Assembly: GCA_947247005.1 (NCBI GenBank)
Contig: OX365952.1
Span: 3,742,501-3,806,500, forward strand
Source: Spisula solida
Taxonomy: Eukaryota > Mollusca > Bivalvia > Venerida > Mactridae
Direction: 5' to 3'
Length of the DNA stretch: 64,000 nt
A program made the position numbers and the translations under genes. Shown here in pieces: positions 12,665 to 24,720 of this stretch. Below the pieces are notes generated by a model. That model made no database searches. It saw only the letters and a list, made by a program, of their open reading frames with translations, and was not told the DNA's origin. The number at the start of each line of letters is the position of its first letter. Position 1 is the stretch's first letter.

Positions 12665-12990
12665 GTCACATAAATGCTTATAATAATAATAATGTTTGTT
12701 TATTTGGTTTTACAGTTAATTCAGTTATATTACACAGCCGCGCAATCACCTCATCTGTTTTCTTGGACTGTATCCCAAACAGTACAAACCTACTCTTCCA
12801 CAAGGAACGAGCAGCTTCTCCACATGTGGAAGAAAATCGACATTCAACAGTTGTCAATTTCATCAAAGGGTATGGCTTCCTGCAACTCTATGGGAATCGA
12901 ACCTGGATCACCAGGTAAGAAATTCAGCAAACTTAAACCAGGAACATACACGCTAACTGGGATTTCACAACTCACTTTTCTAATGCCCCT
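12665..12990 (-). mobile_element. tRNA-derived SINE with (ATT)n/AAACAAAC tail
   Basis: Read on the minus strand, a B-box GGTTCGATTCC (12890-12900) lies in a tRNA-like head. It is followed by a body containing TGTGGAGAAGCTGCTCGTTC, TACTGTTTGGGATACAGTCC and GAGGTGATTGCGCGGCTGTG, and ends in ACCAAATAAACAAAC then an ATT repeat. That order (tRNA head, body, simple A-rich tail) is the SINE layout, and this body type is common in molluscs. The A-box half is poorly preserved. The plus-strand frames of 100 and 110 codons here are by-products. Confidence 0.7.
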
Positions 12991-13139
12991 AATTTGCATT
13001 ACGTAAATTTACAGGATTACATTTTTGCAAAGGGGGATATTATTCTGTGTTTTTAGTTAAAAGTTTACTGGATATTTTTTTGGAAAAAGACAGGGGCTTG
13101 CCGTTAAACGAAGTATATAACAACTTCATAGCATATAAA

Positions 13140-13400
13140 CCTAATCACTGTATGACTTATTGGAAACTATACAATTCAACTTGTAAGACTTATTGCGAGC
13201 AAAAGCATCTGTGATTTCTAATAACTGTACGACTTATTGGGAGCAAAGGGTCTCAGTGTGATTGTGTATGACAAAAAAACCTAATCTAAACACTACTCCA
13301 GTGTTTATAGTCTAATTGTTTGCCGGACACTAAAATCCCACCAAGAGGCTGTGTTTGGATACAATATAATTCAATGTGTACGACTTATTGAGATAAATGG
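13140..13400 (+). repeat. dispersed short repeats, 'TACGACTTATTGGGAGCAAA'
   Basis: Four related words occur at about 13150, 13184, 13227 and 13378, each containing (C/A)GACTTATTG and usually followed by GAGCAAA. The spacing is irregular, so this is a decayed local duplication rather than a clean satellite. Confidence 0.45.
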
Positions 13401-14100
13401 AAGCTTACTCGTTTGAACACTGTGAACTTGTCAGTCAAATGATTATCTGATTTGCTCATTAGGTAGAATATTTGAGTCCTGCAAGCGTATCACACAGCAC
13501 ATTTCCCTCACTTAATCTTACAAAACATCCAGTTAGATGACCAGCAGTCAAATGGTTTTGTGACTGTTATAACTGGGCAACTTATCCCCAATAGGTACTC
13601 AAATGCAAAAAATCTACTTAACAGGTGCTATGCTAATTGAACTTTAATTGGATTTTATTTTAAGTAAGAACTTTATCAACAATAATTGCAATTAACTTGT
13701 GATCTAGTTAATCTGTTACAGATTGGTTAGTAATTACATATATAATCAACATGCGTATCCTAGTATGCATTAACAATAAACTACACGCTATATGCATGTA
13801 TATGTGTGCCAATTTACTGCATAATTATGATCCCCACTGACTCGTGCGCGTTGAACCGAAACGGTAAAATGAAAACGAAAACAGCCAACAGGTTAATTGA
13901 TTTGACACGGTTTATAGACACCAAGTAATCAATAACCGCTACCGTGTAGAATAAATTAACACATATAAATCAAAGTACCTAAATATGCACTAGATAATCT
14001 AAACATGTTTCAAGTTAGTTGGTTGGATATTAAACAGACTACCCCACCCACCAGCATCAGAGAATTGAAGAGTGCCTAAAATCTATCAGTAATGTTTACA
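13401..14100. other. noncoding, no recognisable feature
   Basis: AT-rich DNA without supported features. Confidence 0.4.
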
Positions 14101-14114
14101 TTGTCGTACTCAGC

Positions 14115-14400
14115 ACTTTAAAAATCGCCGGTACGCGAAAAATACGAATCTTAGGGCGGCGAAAGTACATCCATATAAACGTGAATATAATGTTTAACAA
14201 AAATACTTACAATGTTTTACCTGACAATAATGCCAAGTAGTTAATTCCGGGAGATTCTCACTACTAGTAATGTATCCGGACTTTTTCGCCGGTAGACTGC
14301 AACACGGTACGCTCCTATTTTACCGTGCGACGCATGCGCACTGAAAGCTGCATGCCGACTACATGACAAATGACGGCGATTTGGTCTAAGGGAAGTAACT
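14115..14400. promoter_or_regulatory. CpG-richer block with NRF1-like site, possible promoter
   Basis: Unlike its surroundings this block has many CpG steps. It holds two TCGCCGGTA words (14124 and 14287), an inverted CACGGTA/TACCGTG pair (about 14303-14327) and a CGCATGCGCA core at 14331-14340 that fits the NRF1 palindrome. On the minus strand a CAG|GTAAAA splice-donor-like site follows near 14222, so a minus-strand 5' exon is conceivable. No coding exon is visible and the block could be transposon-derived. Confidence 0.22.
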
Positions 14401-14689
14401 TAATCTTTTTGGTAGAGTTATATACCAATACAATTTACTACACAGCTTGTCATTCTTCCTGACCATGATGATTTAAAACTAATAAATGCTTTGGTTTTCA
14501 CAACATGAGGCATAATTTTGCTACCATAGCTATTGACTTTAATGCGAAATAAATACTAGATATCCAACTTGTTGTATCTTGACAAAGACCTAAATATAGT
14601 AGGTCTTTATCTTGATTATGTAAATTACAATTTTCTTTAAAAGCAGACAATAACAACGGAGGACAATTATATATAGGACCTGATAATCT

Positions 14690-15376
14690 CTGATAATATT
14701 AAACAGAATGCTTAAGTATGTCGATATATAAAGGGTGACGCCCAGTTTCGCCTAAAACAGCATCATTTGAAGCTTTTTTATTGACACCTAGTGCATATTT
14801 CAGGGCTTTTACATGTAGCTTATCACATACAAAGTTACTAAAAGACATATCAAAGGAATAATTATCCTTTCTGACATTACATGAATCTACATTGATTGTT
14901 CCCCACACTTCAAATGCATATTATAATATTGGCTTAACAGTATGGTCAAACAAGTGTATAAAGCTTTTAACATTTACATTACCACAGGTAGTTTTAAAAC
15001 TACCTGATTACCACAAGATAGACATTTTAGCAGTTAAGCTCTTTAAGCTCTTTTGTACAACTCCTCTTAACATTGATTGAACAGTCCATTCGAAGAAAAT
15101 AAAATTCCCAAAAACTTGTAACTGCTAACTTGTGAGAGTCATTGGGATCTAAAATAAAGTTCAATACTGTCTTGGAGGTTTACCTTTACAAAAAACCAAA
15201 ACGTTAGTTTTATCCATGTTAACTATTAAGCAGTTCTGTTCACAGTAATCAGACAAATTGTTTTAACAACTTTGCTAACCCTTCTGACTACTAGACATAA
15301 GAAGTAGATCATCGGCATAAAGTAACCAATTAAGTCTAACATCGAGTAACAGGATCATCTTCATCAGAAAAAATAT
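14690..15376 (-). pseudogene. non-LTR retrotransposon reverse transcriptase, 3' fragment (dead)
   Basis: Read on the minus strand, this is the palm and thumb part of a LINE reverse transcriptase. In order it shows FSDEDDP (about 15355), the catalytic YADDLLL motif (codons for YADD at 15308-15319), a TNVLVFCKGKP block, YKFLGILFSSNG (about 15085-15120), LFDHTVKPIL and VWG (about 14900-14955), then KYALGVNKKASNDAVLGETG RHPLYI (14720-14830). In a living element this protein copies the element RNA at a nicked target site. Here stop codons interrupt it (for example after HTVKPIL and after AKMSILW) and at least one frameshift follows YADD. Its 5' side is cut by the GA microsatellite. I cannot assign a clade with confidence; the motif style resembles Jockey/CR1/RTE-type RTs. 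No endonuclease domain is present in the window. Confidence 0.85.
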
Positions 15377-15378
15377 TT

Positions 15379-16744
<1,366 letters not shown>

Positions 16745-16998
16745 TTGTATAGCACAGAGTATTTGGCGTGATCCTGACATTTATGCATGATTATATTACA
16801 AGGTGAATATTTTACTTTCAGCGAGCAAATCGAGCAATATCGGTCCTTTAGATTTATGTTTGTCTTACACAACGAGCGTCTTCGTGATATTTTCCGTTTA
16901 TGAAAACATACAGCCGGGGTTATAAATATCGACAATACATTAGCTGTTAAGTTATGCTAATAGAAGGTCGTAATTCGTGTCAAATTATCCGCACTATA
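16745..16998 (+). repeat. dispersed repeat R, copy 1
   Basis: Clearly homologous to 54932-55190. Shared words include TGATCCTGACATTTATGCAT, GGTCCTTTAGATTT and TAATAGAAG. In the second copy it directly follows the end of module B4, so this outlying copy shows that part of the duplicated cluster derives from a dispersed element. The open frames here have no homology I recognise. Confidence 0.65.
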
Positions 16999-18227
16999 CT
17001 TCATATCAATGACTTCGTCCAAAGATGTGAATGGTGTTTAACCACTGTGACAGTTTGGTCCATTTTCCAAATACTACTCCAGATTACCAGTTTATGTACA
17101 GTTTTTGTCCGAAACTCGACTCAACTGCTATCCAGGCAATTGAGTTCGTTTCGTACAGAAACTGTGACATTTTGTTGAAACATATTAAGTTGCATGGAAG
17201 CGTTCATAAAAACTTCGGTAAAATAATAAAATACTTACAGTACGGTTGTTTTACTTGCGTTCTTAGCCAAAATGTACGTCACATACCACGTGGTATGTTC
17301 CAACGGTCAAATAAGTTTGTAAGACAAGGCGGATATTGAAGATACAATGTGCGAAGTAAGGACTGCAGACCTTTTGAACATCACCACTCAAAAAAGCCGA
17401 GGCACATCCTACGAAAACCAAGCCCAAACATCACAACAGACAGGCTCTAAAATAGAATACGATGGAAAAAGGGGACGTTCCCGCAAAACTGAAGTATTGA
17501 AACAGAAATAAAATAGAGTAACCAGTTACCTAGATAGCTCTCAAGGAGAAATGTAAGACATGAGTAAGGGAGGCTACCTTTGTGTCTTTTGAAGTAGTAA
17601 TACACACAGTTACTTCCCTTATGTCGAGAAGGGCATAATTCTAGGATTGGGAAGACAGTCGCAGGCTTAATTTATACATATGTCTTTATCCCACATGTGT
17701 CGAGAAAGAAAAATATATATTAAATGTGTAGCCATCTAAAAAAAAGCTGACAATTGGGCCTACAATAGGAAATAAGACTCACATTATTAAACCATGCTGG
17801 ATAAACTAAGGGAATGCCACCTTTGAATGGTCTGATACAAATGTAAGCAACTAAACGTCTCCTCTAGTTTGCGTGTTTTTACGAATTTCAAATATACAAC
17901 ATGTACACATTTGAAGTGTCACCTTTAAACAAACCAAGGGGTAATACGCTGATAAGAATCCGTTTTATTTACAAACAAATATTCAAATATAGTATTCGAT
18001 GTGTGATAAGATTAAACTGTTAAATATCTTTTAATTATTGTTATCAATTACATAGATCAAGATAATGTTATTATTATGTATATTATATTACAATTCATGG
18101 TGCTAAATATAGAAACGCCAAAACAGTGCGCATTATTATAATCATACATTTCTTTTATAGCTTGATCAAGATCGGCACATGAGCTGATTCCGTGTTGCAC
18201 TGGAACTGTAATTATATTTACCGAAGT
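16999..18227. other. noncoding; one 102-codon frame of unknown status
   Basis: The frame 17031-17339 (plus) has several cysteines but no signal peptide, no convincing splice or promoter context and no family resemblance. It begins at the downstream edge of repeat R. I treat it as chance or transposon remnant. The rest is AT-rich with no features. Confidence 0.3.
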
Positions 18228-18782
18228 CATGGAAACGTTACTGAAAGTTCGTCTGCGCTAATAACCACCTGCGTTCCTTGCGCGCTCATTGCGTCTGATA
18301 CCCTTTGGCCTACGTTGGACAAACGTTAGCCCCAATTCATGGACACCACCAACGTTTCAGCAAACGTTTGCCAACGAAGCTTAATTTATTCAAACGTTAA
18401 TCAACTTAATTCAGCGTTCATGAACGTTTACAAAACTTTGCCGACGTTTGGAAATAAACGCTGATGTAAGCTTTGCTCTGTTTGTAAACGTTCCTGAACG
18501 CTGAATTAAGTTGATTAAAGTTTGCTTAAGTTAAACTCCGTTGGCAAACGTCTCCTGAAACGTTGGTGGTGATAATGAATTCAGTCGAACGTTTAACTAG
18601 CGGAGGCCAACGGGTATCCAGCGCAATGAACGCGGTAGTAACGCAAGGGCTGGCGTAAGCGAACTTTCTCCAGCGCAAATGAACGTTTGTCCAACGCAGA
18701 CCAACGGGTATCAGACGCAATGAACGCGATAGCAACGTAAGTGGCTAACGCAGACGAACTTTCCATAACGTTTCAGTAACTT
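18228..18782. mobile_element. CpG-rich foldback element
   Basis: Two long arms, about 18228-18470 and 18478-18782, are inverted copies. Matching landmarks are AAAGTTCGTCTGCG, GCGTCTGATACCC, TTGGACAAACGTT, CACCACCAACGTTTC and AACTTAATTCAGCGTTCA on one arm and their complements on the other. The right arm carries an extra internal duplication ('GCAATGAACGCG' and 'CCAACGGGTATC' each twice). Nearly every other word contains AACG or CGTT, in sharp contrast to the flanks. No protein is encoded. Confidence 0.75.
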
Positions 18783-19200
18783 AGGCAAACTTTGTTAAAC
18801 GGATCCTGGCGTTTGGCACCTCGTTCGTCTAAGTCGGACTAAGTTAGGGACCGCTACACATACGCTAAGCTGCGCTGACAAACGTTCGCATGCGTTCATA
18901 GAAAATAGCTACAACGCTGGCAAACGTTGTTAAGCGCCAGTAACCGCTTTCAAACGCAGTCAAGCGCAGGGCAACGTTTGCAAAAGTGTGCGTGCGCCAG
19001 ATACACAACGCTCGTAGTGTGAACCAAAATATTCCTCCTTGCGAATGTAATTTCACCGACGTTTAGGCTCATTTTTCCGACTCATGAAACGCTGATCAAC
19101 GCTGGTACAAACGTTCATAGTGTGAACCCAGCTTTAACGTCGGCCCAAACGCCAGAGTGTGAACCCAGCTGCCCGCTTTAACGTTAACTTTACTAAAACC
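18783..19200. repeat. CpG-rich AACGTT-word region flanking the foldback
   Basis: It continues the foldback's composition: many CAAACGTT, AACGCTGG and GCGCCAG words, with 'AGTGTGAACC' occurring three times (about 19015, 19120 and 19157). It probably belongs to the same element or to a nested relative. The AGTGTGAACCCAGCT words near 19120 and 19157 look like a terminal or subterminal repeat. Confidence 0.55.
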
Positions 19201-19237
19201 GAGATGTCGTGTGGTAGGATGCCTCTAGTACTTGGAC

Positions 19238-19535
19238 ACCTGGGGCGTTGTGGCCTAGAGGTAGGGTGCGCTGTAGAATCGAGAGGTCCCGGGTCCGAAA
19301 CTCGTCAAGCTGTATGAATGGATACTTAGCTGGAAGTGTCTAAATCCAATGTGCCGTCGGTACCTAGTGTAACAGCTTAGGTGCGATTTAATGTGCCGTT
19401 GGTACGTAGTGTAACAGTTTAGATGCGATGTAATGTGCCGTCGGTACCCAGTGTAACAGCTTAGATGCGATGTAATGTGCCGTCGGTACCCAGTGTAACA
19501 GCTTAGATGTGATTTAATGTGCAGTCGGCTTAACG
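19238..19535 (+). mobile_element. tRNA-like SINE head followed by 42-bp tandem array
   Basis: The head at about 19248-19308 has an A-box-like TGGCCTAGAGGTAGGGTG and a B-box GGGTCCGAAACTC. About 40 bp downstream a 42-bp unit starting AATGTGCCGTCGGTACC is repeated four times (19348-19515) plus a partial. As 42 is a multiple of three, the minus strand stays open and produces a spurious 95-codon frame with a 14-residue period. The array is best read as a SINE-body tandem expansion. Confidence 0.7.
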
Positions 19536-19542
19536 AACACAT

Positions 19543-22500
19543 CTCTGGAAGCAGACTTGAAACTGTTAACTTTGTTTTACTTTTTAATGTAATGTATCAA
19601 CCACTTTCTTCCAACTTGAAAGAAAAGCTGATATACTTCTGGGTTATCGCCAATATATAGACAACTAGCTGGTGGCAATGTTAAAGAAATTAAATAAACA
19701 CCAGTTTTTCAGATTTGAGAATGTTTATGAAACATTAATTTGATGACGTAGTTAGGCGAAACCGTTTCTCATCCTCGCTTAAAGTAAACACTGATTATAA
19801 TGGTGACGCATTGCGTAAACTGGAACAACATTGAGGAAGCAAAATATATAATTAAAGTCCGCTATGAAAGGTGATATATTGCCATGCACTTGTTTGCGGA
19901 AATAATGGTGACCTTTCGACAACTTGCCGCACCAAACATTTTCGAATATAATTGACTCGCGAATGTTATAAAATATAATAACAAGTAGGACACTAAGGAA
20001 AGGAAGGCAGCAATCGAAAGAAACACTACGGAAGGCACAAAAAAGAACACTCAAATTGGAAATACCACAGTCCACAAGCACACTTCACATAAACCTAAGA
20101 TAAACATAAACAAGACAAAATGAACCTAAACATCTACGAAATATCTCTAAATTATTCACTTAAGCGAAGAAATACTGTAAGGGGCAAATTAAAAAAAATC
20201 CATTTTTTGGGTAAAGACTCATCATACTAGAAATTGTTCAAATTTTGTCACTAGAAAAGAGTTATGTAAAACTATTGTAAGTCACCATGCTAGTTCAGGA
20301 GTTAACTGTCATTGAATAACACATATTGAAGACACATACAGTTTAAAGACAGGTAACTCGGGAACTCCTAAACAAGCACAGTGACCTGTAATTCTTTTTT
20401 CATTGTTTTCTATTTCTAACTTGATAATTTGTTATTGTGTTGCTATACGTTTGTAAGTGTGAATATTAATTAAGAAATATTGAATACGTACCTGTGTTTT
20501 ATCGCAGAATAACACACAGTCACGAGTACAGATGTGTAGATATTAAATCCGGAGTGCATAGTGACCGTGGTTTATTATAGATCAAACACAGGTACATATT
20601 CATTATTTCGATTCTTACATAGCCAATATTCCGCCGCATTTGACAACATATCAATGTATATAACCGCTGCACTATTTTCGTCCTCGGAACTGTATAAAGT
20701 TATTCGCCGTAGGGGTGTTTAAACGGTAAGTCATGCACAGAACTCGGTTCCCTCGATGTTTATATAGGTAAAACTGCTGGTTGTGTAAGAATTTATTAAC
20801 CTGCGGCCTTGAGGTTATATTGGATTGCAAAAAAGTAAAATGACCATGGAGGGGCACGTGACATGTTCTCGATGGTTTACGATTTCAAAAATAATATAAA
20901 AAAAGAAGCATTTTGTAAGAATGTCGTGAACCAGACTAATTCCATTATTCCATGCGGATAACATCGGTCTTTATCGCATTACAATAGTTTATTTACCAAA
21001 GAAAGCAGAACTATTCCGAAATTTCACTTTGAACGCGAGACCACGAATCTATAAACAGCAGGCAAGATTCCCAGTCAGTAATAAATATAGTGGGCAATGG
21101 ACTACATCCCGTAGAGAACACATCGCTAGATTAACAGAAGCATGGTATTGATACATGATACTTTTTTTCTAATTCTTTTGAATTTGTTCATTTGTTCGGC
21201 ACATACATTTAACACAACTAAATAATTGGAAGATAATCGGTATTGTTCGATTTTACATGTATTGGAATTATTTTGACAGAAACATTAATTTAAACTTATA
21301 CCGGAATAAATTCGAATTGCATCCAAACTGCAAAAACCACATCCTAAACAATACAACTAAATTACAAGGCCGCAGGTAATCACCCACAGGAAACTATTTG
21401 ACTTGTTACATGTTTGTTTGTCTTATTCATTTGTTTCGCTGGTATTTCATATATTCATTACACAAAACGACAGGTGTTCCTTTAATAGTTTTGAGCCGTA
21501 TCAGTATGTATAGTTTAATAAGCGTTTTCTGAAATCTCACCAAACATTACAAAGTATGCATGATGCAAATATGTGCCTAAGTGTAAATGTTTAATCTACA
21601 ATACAGCATCTGTAGAGCAACACCCTTTGTGAGCAGCAAATATTGACCGTTGTATGAATGTTGTTTTAGTTTGACTGACTGACTGAGGCGGCTGACTTTC
21701 GGGACGGGATGCCGTGTTTTAAGTTGGGTATTGTGCTTTGTGTGTTTTTATTGTTTTCTGTGCTCGGCTGGTTAAGTTGAGTGCTGCCTTCCCTGTCTGA
21801 CTTAATATAATCTTTTTAATGTATGGTAAATATTAGCTAAGGGAACTTTTGAATGTGTTGTTAATAAGAGGTTGTTGCTCTACAGAGGGCCGCTCTGGAA
21901 AGGTTGTACTGTATACTGAAAGCATGAACATTAAATGAACTTAGGCCACAATTATTGGTCACGACCTGGAACTATAATTAGATGGATTACAAATTCAGTA
22001 CAAACAGTTCAACACGCAATTAGGCCAAGGCGTATTAAAATATATTTTTGACTTAATGTTATGGACATTGATTAATCCGTTTTAATCGGTACATTTAATT
22101 CATTCTTCAAATTAACTGAAGTAGTTTACTGACTCGTATTATGATACAATTATTTGACAGGTCTGTATTCTACTTAGGTCGCAGTTTTTTTTATTTTTAG
22201 GTTTACAGCATGTGAATGTTTTTTTACTTTAATTTCGCTGTCTGGAAGTGGGAATGGGAAATTAATAAGAGGTCCTTTGCGGACCCTAGGTTATTCACGC
22301 TACGGCAACAGAGCTATACCTATACCTTTTTGGCCCTCTTGTTATTTTTCAATTCCTCCATAATCCAGGAAACCAAAAAATAAAAATAGTGGCCTTACTG
22401 CATACATATTTGTCAATATGTCAATACAAGCATACTCATGTTTTCCTATATTGGGTACCCGTGTGCTTTAAGCACATAATAAAGTACATGTTTTGAACTA

Positions 22501-23128
22501 ATATTTGTCCGAGGTAATACCACGTGTACGTCCTTCATTTTGATCAAACTCTTCGTACGTGTACCTGTCAGCTATTTTCCCTTCAGAAAATATGCGAACA
22601 ATGTTCCAGAGTATTATAATTATATATATCCTACCAGATCAGCATGTGGAGCTTAACGCGCTGCAACCTACAAAAGACGATGCAGTTCACATCCAAACTC
22701 GGAAGCAAACAAAACGCGGCAAACTCTTTTGCACAAACAAGTTTCGGATTATTTATTTAACCTTCGTCTTATAACTCACCGATAGCATTCTTCTTTATAT
22801 GATGCATAAGTGCTGGTAAGAAAATTGTCCACATTGGATAAACGCAAATCATATTTCTTAGTTATTTCATGTTTTGTTGTCATATTTATGTTATATTATT
22901 ATAATTATGTATGTCGTATTTCCGACAGAACGCCTGACAAGATTTTGTAACTTTCATGTGTTCGTTTATTAAAGCTTGTTTTAATAATTCCCCTCGTGTT
23001 AATATGTCTACTTACGGTTATATATTATACCATTAGTTCCCATGGTTACATAACACCTAATGTAACATAATCATGCTTACTTATATTCCCCGATTTACTG
23101 TAAAGGATACTCCAGGCTACTGCTACTA
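19543..23128. other. noncoding; a few short imperfect hairpins only
   Basis: About 3.6 kb with no gene. An imperfect hairpin lies at about 20290-20380 (GTTCAGGAGTTAACTGTC against GACAGGTAACTCGGGAACTCC), a fragment of the TACAG/AACCTC family at 21867-21915, and a short inverted AATAAGAGG/CCTCTTGTTATT pair at 22262-22348. None is strong enough to delimit an element. Confidence 0.35.
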
Positions 23129-23332
23129 TACTGTAAAAGTATTAATACTGGTATTTGCGGTGGATTAATTTTCGTCGATTTCGCTGATGATCTTCGTATC
23201 GCGAAATTAAATCCACTCGAACAAGTCATCTCAACATACGCAACAAGAGATATTTCATTTAAGAAACCACCAATTTACAATTTTTCAAAAATCCTCGAAA
23301 TACAATACCTGGAAATTAATGATTTTACAGTA
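23129..23332. mobile_element. 204-bp MITE with TACTGTAAAA ends, TA target
   Basis: The left end is TACTGTAAAAGTATTAAT. The right end read in reverse is TACTGTAAAATCATTAAT. TA flanks both sides, as expected for Tc1/mariner-type insertion. Internally ATTAATTTTCGTCGATTTCG and GCGAAATTAAATCC form a second inverted pair. Noncoding. Confidence 0.75.
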
Positions 23333-23489
23333 TATTAACTTGTTTAAGACACTCCTTATTTGTTATGACGTACACTATGACCTAATTCAGTTTAATTGTT
23401 TTTTTACTCAACACGAAACGCTACTTCTGGTTAAAGCCTCTAGTATAGTTGCGTGTATGAAACTACGAGAAATATCAACTTCCCGACTG

Positions 23490-23645
23490 TTAGTGATGTT
23501 AGTTATGCCAGGTGGGAAAAACTGACCAACTTTTCTGTTATTTTATCCGATATGGGCGGGATCGAACCTACAGTCTTCGGATCAGCAGTCAGTATAGATA
23601 TATAGCTCTCAGCAGTGGACCACTTTTCCGCCTAAAACAATTACA
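23490..23645 (-). mobile_element. tRNA-derived SINE, copy 1
   Basis: On the minus strand a tRNA-like head (A-box region AGTGGTCCACTGCTGAGAGC, B-box GGTTCGATCCC) is followed by a body shared with 54095-54245 (plus-strand word GTTAG..GTTAGTTATGCCAGGTGGGAAA). An insertion has widened the head, so it is not a functional tRNA. Confidence 0.65.
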
Positions 23646-23904
23646 GTCATACTGGTTAAATACTAGTATATAAACGACCACAACATATCAAGCGACCAAT
23701 GTCATGTATTCCAAATCAGCCTTGTTAATAATAGAGCCAACCCTGTGTTAAAGCGACTATATGTTATGACACATACCTTGTTTTGCTGTTTTCATCTTTG
23801 GTAATCACAGACAGGTTGACTGTACCTTATATCTTTTGAACAATCAATCTATATTTGTAATTGAAGTCATCCCTTTTATTACTGTGTAAGGCATATCACA
23901 CACG

Positions 23905-24030
23905 GTACAGATAGCTCAGTGATGGAGTGCCCGCTTTGAGTACCGGGAATCCGGGGGGATTCGCTCCATGGCCATGTCATTCAAAAGATGCTCTAGGGTT
24001 TCCATTATTTTCACACTCAGAATAAAGACA
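23905..24030 (+). mobile_element. tRNA-headed SINE preceding module C0
   Basis: A complete-looking tRNA-like head has A-box TAGCTCAGTGATGGAGTG and B-box GGGGATTCGCTCC, then 'CCATGGCCATGTCATTCAAA' and a 'CACACTCAGAATAAAG' body word typical of molluscan SINEs. The same junction is visible, more decayed, before C1 (35640-35830) and C3 (49950-50110), so the SINE is older than the duplications. Confidence 0.6.
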
Positions 24031-24490
24031 AATTGACCTATCTTTCCTCATACCCTCGTCGCGAAGGATACCACCAGAAATGAGGTATCAATAGTGATTA
24101 ATATACATGTAAGTTGATAAACTTATTTCACAATCGACCTGAAATAAATCAGTATGAACTAAACTGTACGGGTAAAGACAATTACAATATGTATAATACA
24201 AATGTACCTTAAACAACAATATACTTCGACACATGTGTTCAATATGAGAACAATAATAAAGCGATGAGTATCATGTTATATATGTTATATATTATTATAT
24301 GTTATATGTTAGTCTATTAATGTTCCGTTATGAGGTAACATGACCCCTGTATTAATATCCTTTCTCATAAAGACATGAAACAGGAAACCAAGCTTTAACC
24401 CACAATCTCGTAACTATGTCAACATAACACCTTGTAACAAGCACGTAGGCGAGAAGCCAAACGAATTATTATATACTAAAGGGGAGTGTG
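24031..24490 (+). repeat. duplication unit, module C0
   Basis: Homologous to 35820-36180, 40655-41005 and 50110-50480. Diagnostic words are CAATCGACCTGAAATAAAT, AACTGTACGGGTAAAGACAA, CACATGTGTTCAATATGAGA and GAGAAGCCAAACGAATTATT. Its right edge meets the CTGTCCA satellite, which therefore interrupts the C-to-A junction seen intact at 40.9 kb. Noncoding. Confidence 0.75.
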
Positions 24491-24494
24491 AAGC

Positions 24495-24720
24495 TGGCAG
24501 TCCACTGTCCATTCTAGCTGTCCATCATTGAATTAGAGATATTTCTCTAATTCATTATTGGACAACTGTCCACTGTTCATTCTAACTGTCCATCTTATTA
24601 AATATGCTGGACAACTGTCCACTGTTCATTCTAGCTGTCCATCTAATTACATATGCTGGACAACTGTCCACCGTTCATTCTAGCTGTCCATCTAATTAAA
24701 TATGCTGGACAACTGTCCAA
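24495..24720. repeat. 49-bp satellite variant at the array edge
   Basis: Units of 49 bp starting ATATGCTGGACAACTGTCC recur at 24602, 24651 and 24700, with an earlier diverged unit. GGACAACTGTCC is nearly palindromic. A perfect 10-bp-arm hairpin (GAATTAGAGA-TATT-TCTCTAATTC) sits at 24531-24554. This is an edge variant of the neighbouring 106-bp satellite with a shorter period. Confidence 0.8.

Noticed and set aside
12678..12866. 62-codon minus-strand frame
   Set aside because: It reads through the SINE body.
12616..13006. A possible exon with acceptor TTTTACAG and donor CCAG|GTAAGA, 100-110 codons
   Set aside because: The interval is a minus-strand tRNA-derived SINE with B-box, body and AAACAAAC/ATT tail; splice-like sites are coincidental.
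17031..17339. 102-codon frame downstream of repeat R
   Set aside because: No homology, no promoter or splice context, and it begins at the edge of a dispersed repeat. Kept only as unknown.
19255..19542. 95-codon minus-strand frame with a 14-residue repeat
   Set aside because: By-product of the 42-bp tandem units next to a tRNA-like head.
23905..23985. Functional tRNA gene
   Set aside because: A- and B-boxes are good but acceptor and anticodon stems do not pair convincingly, and the element continues into a SINE body shared with other sites.
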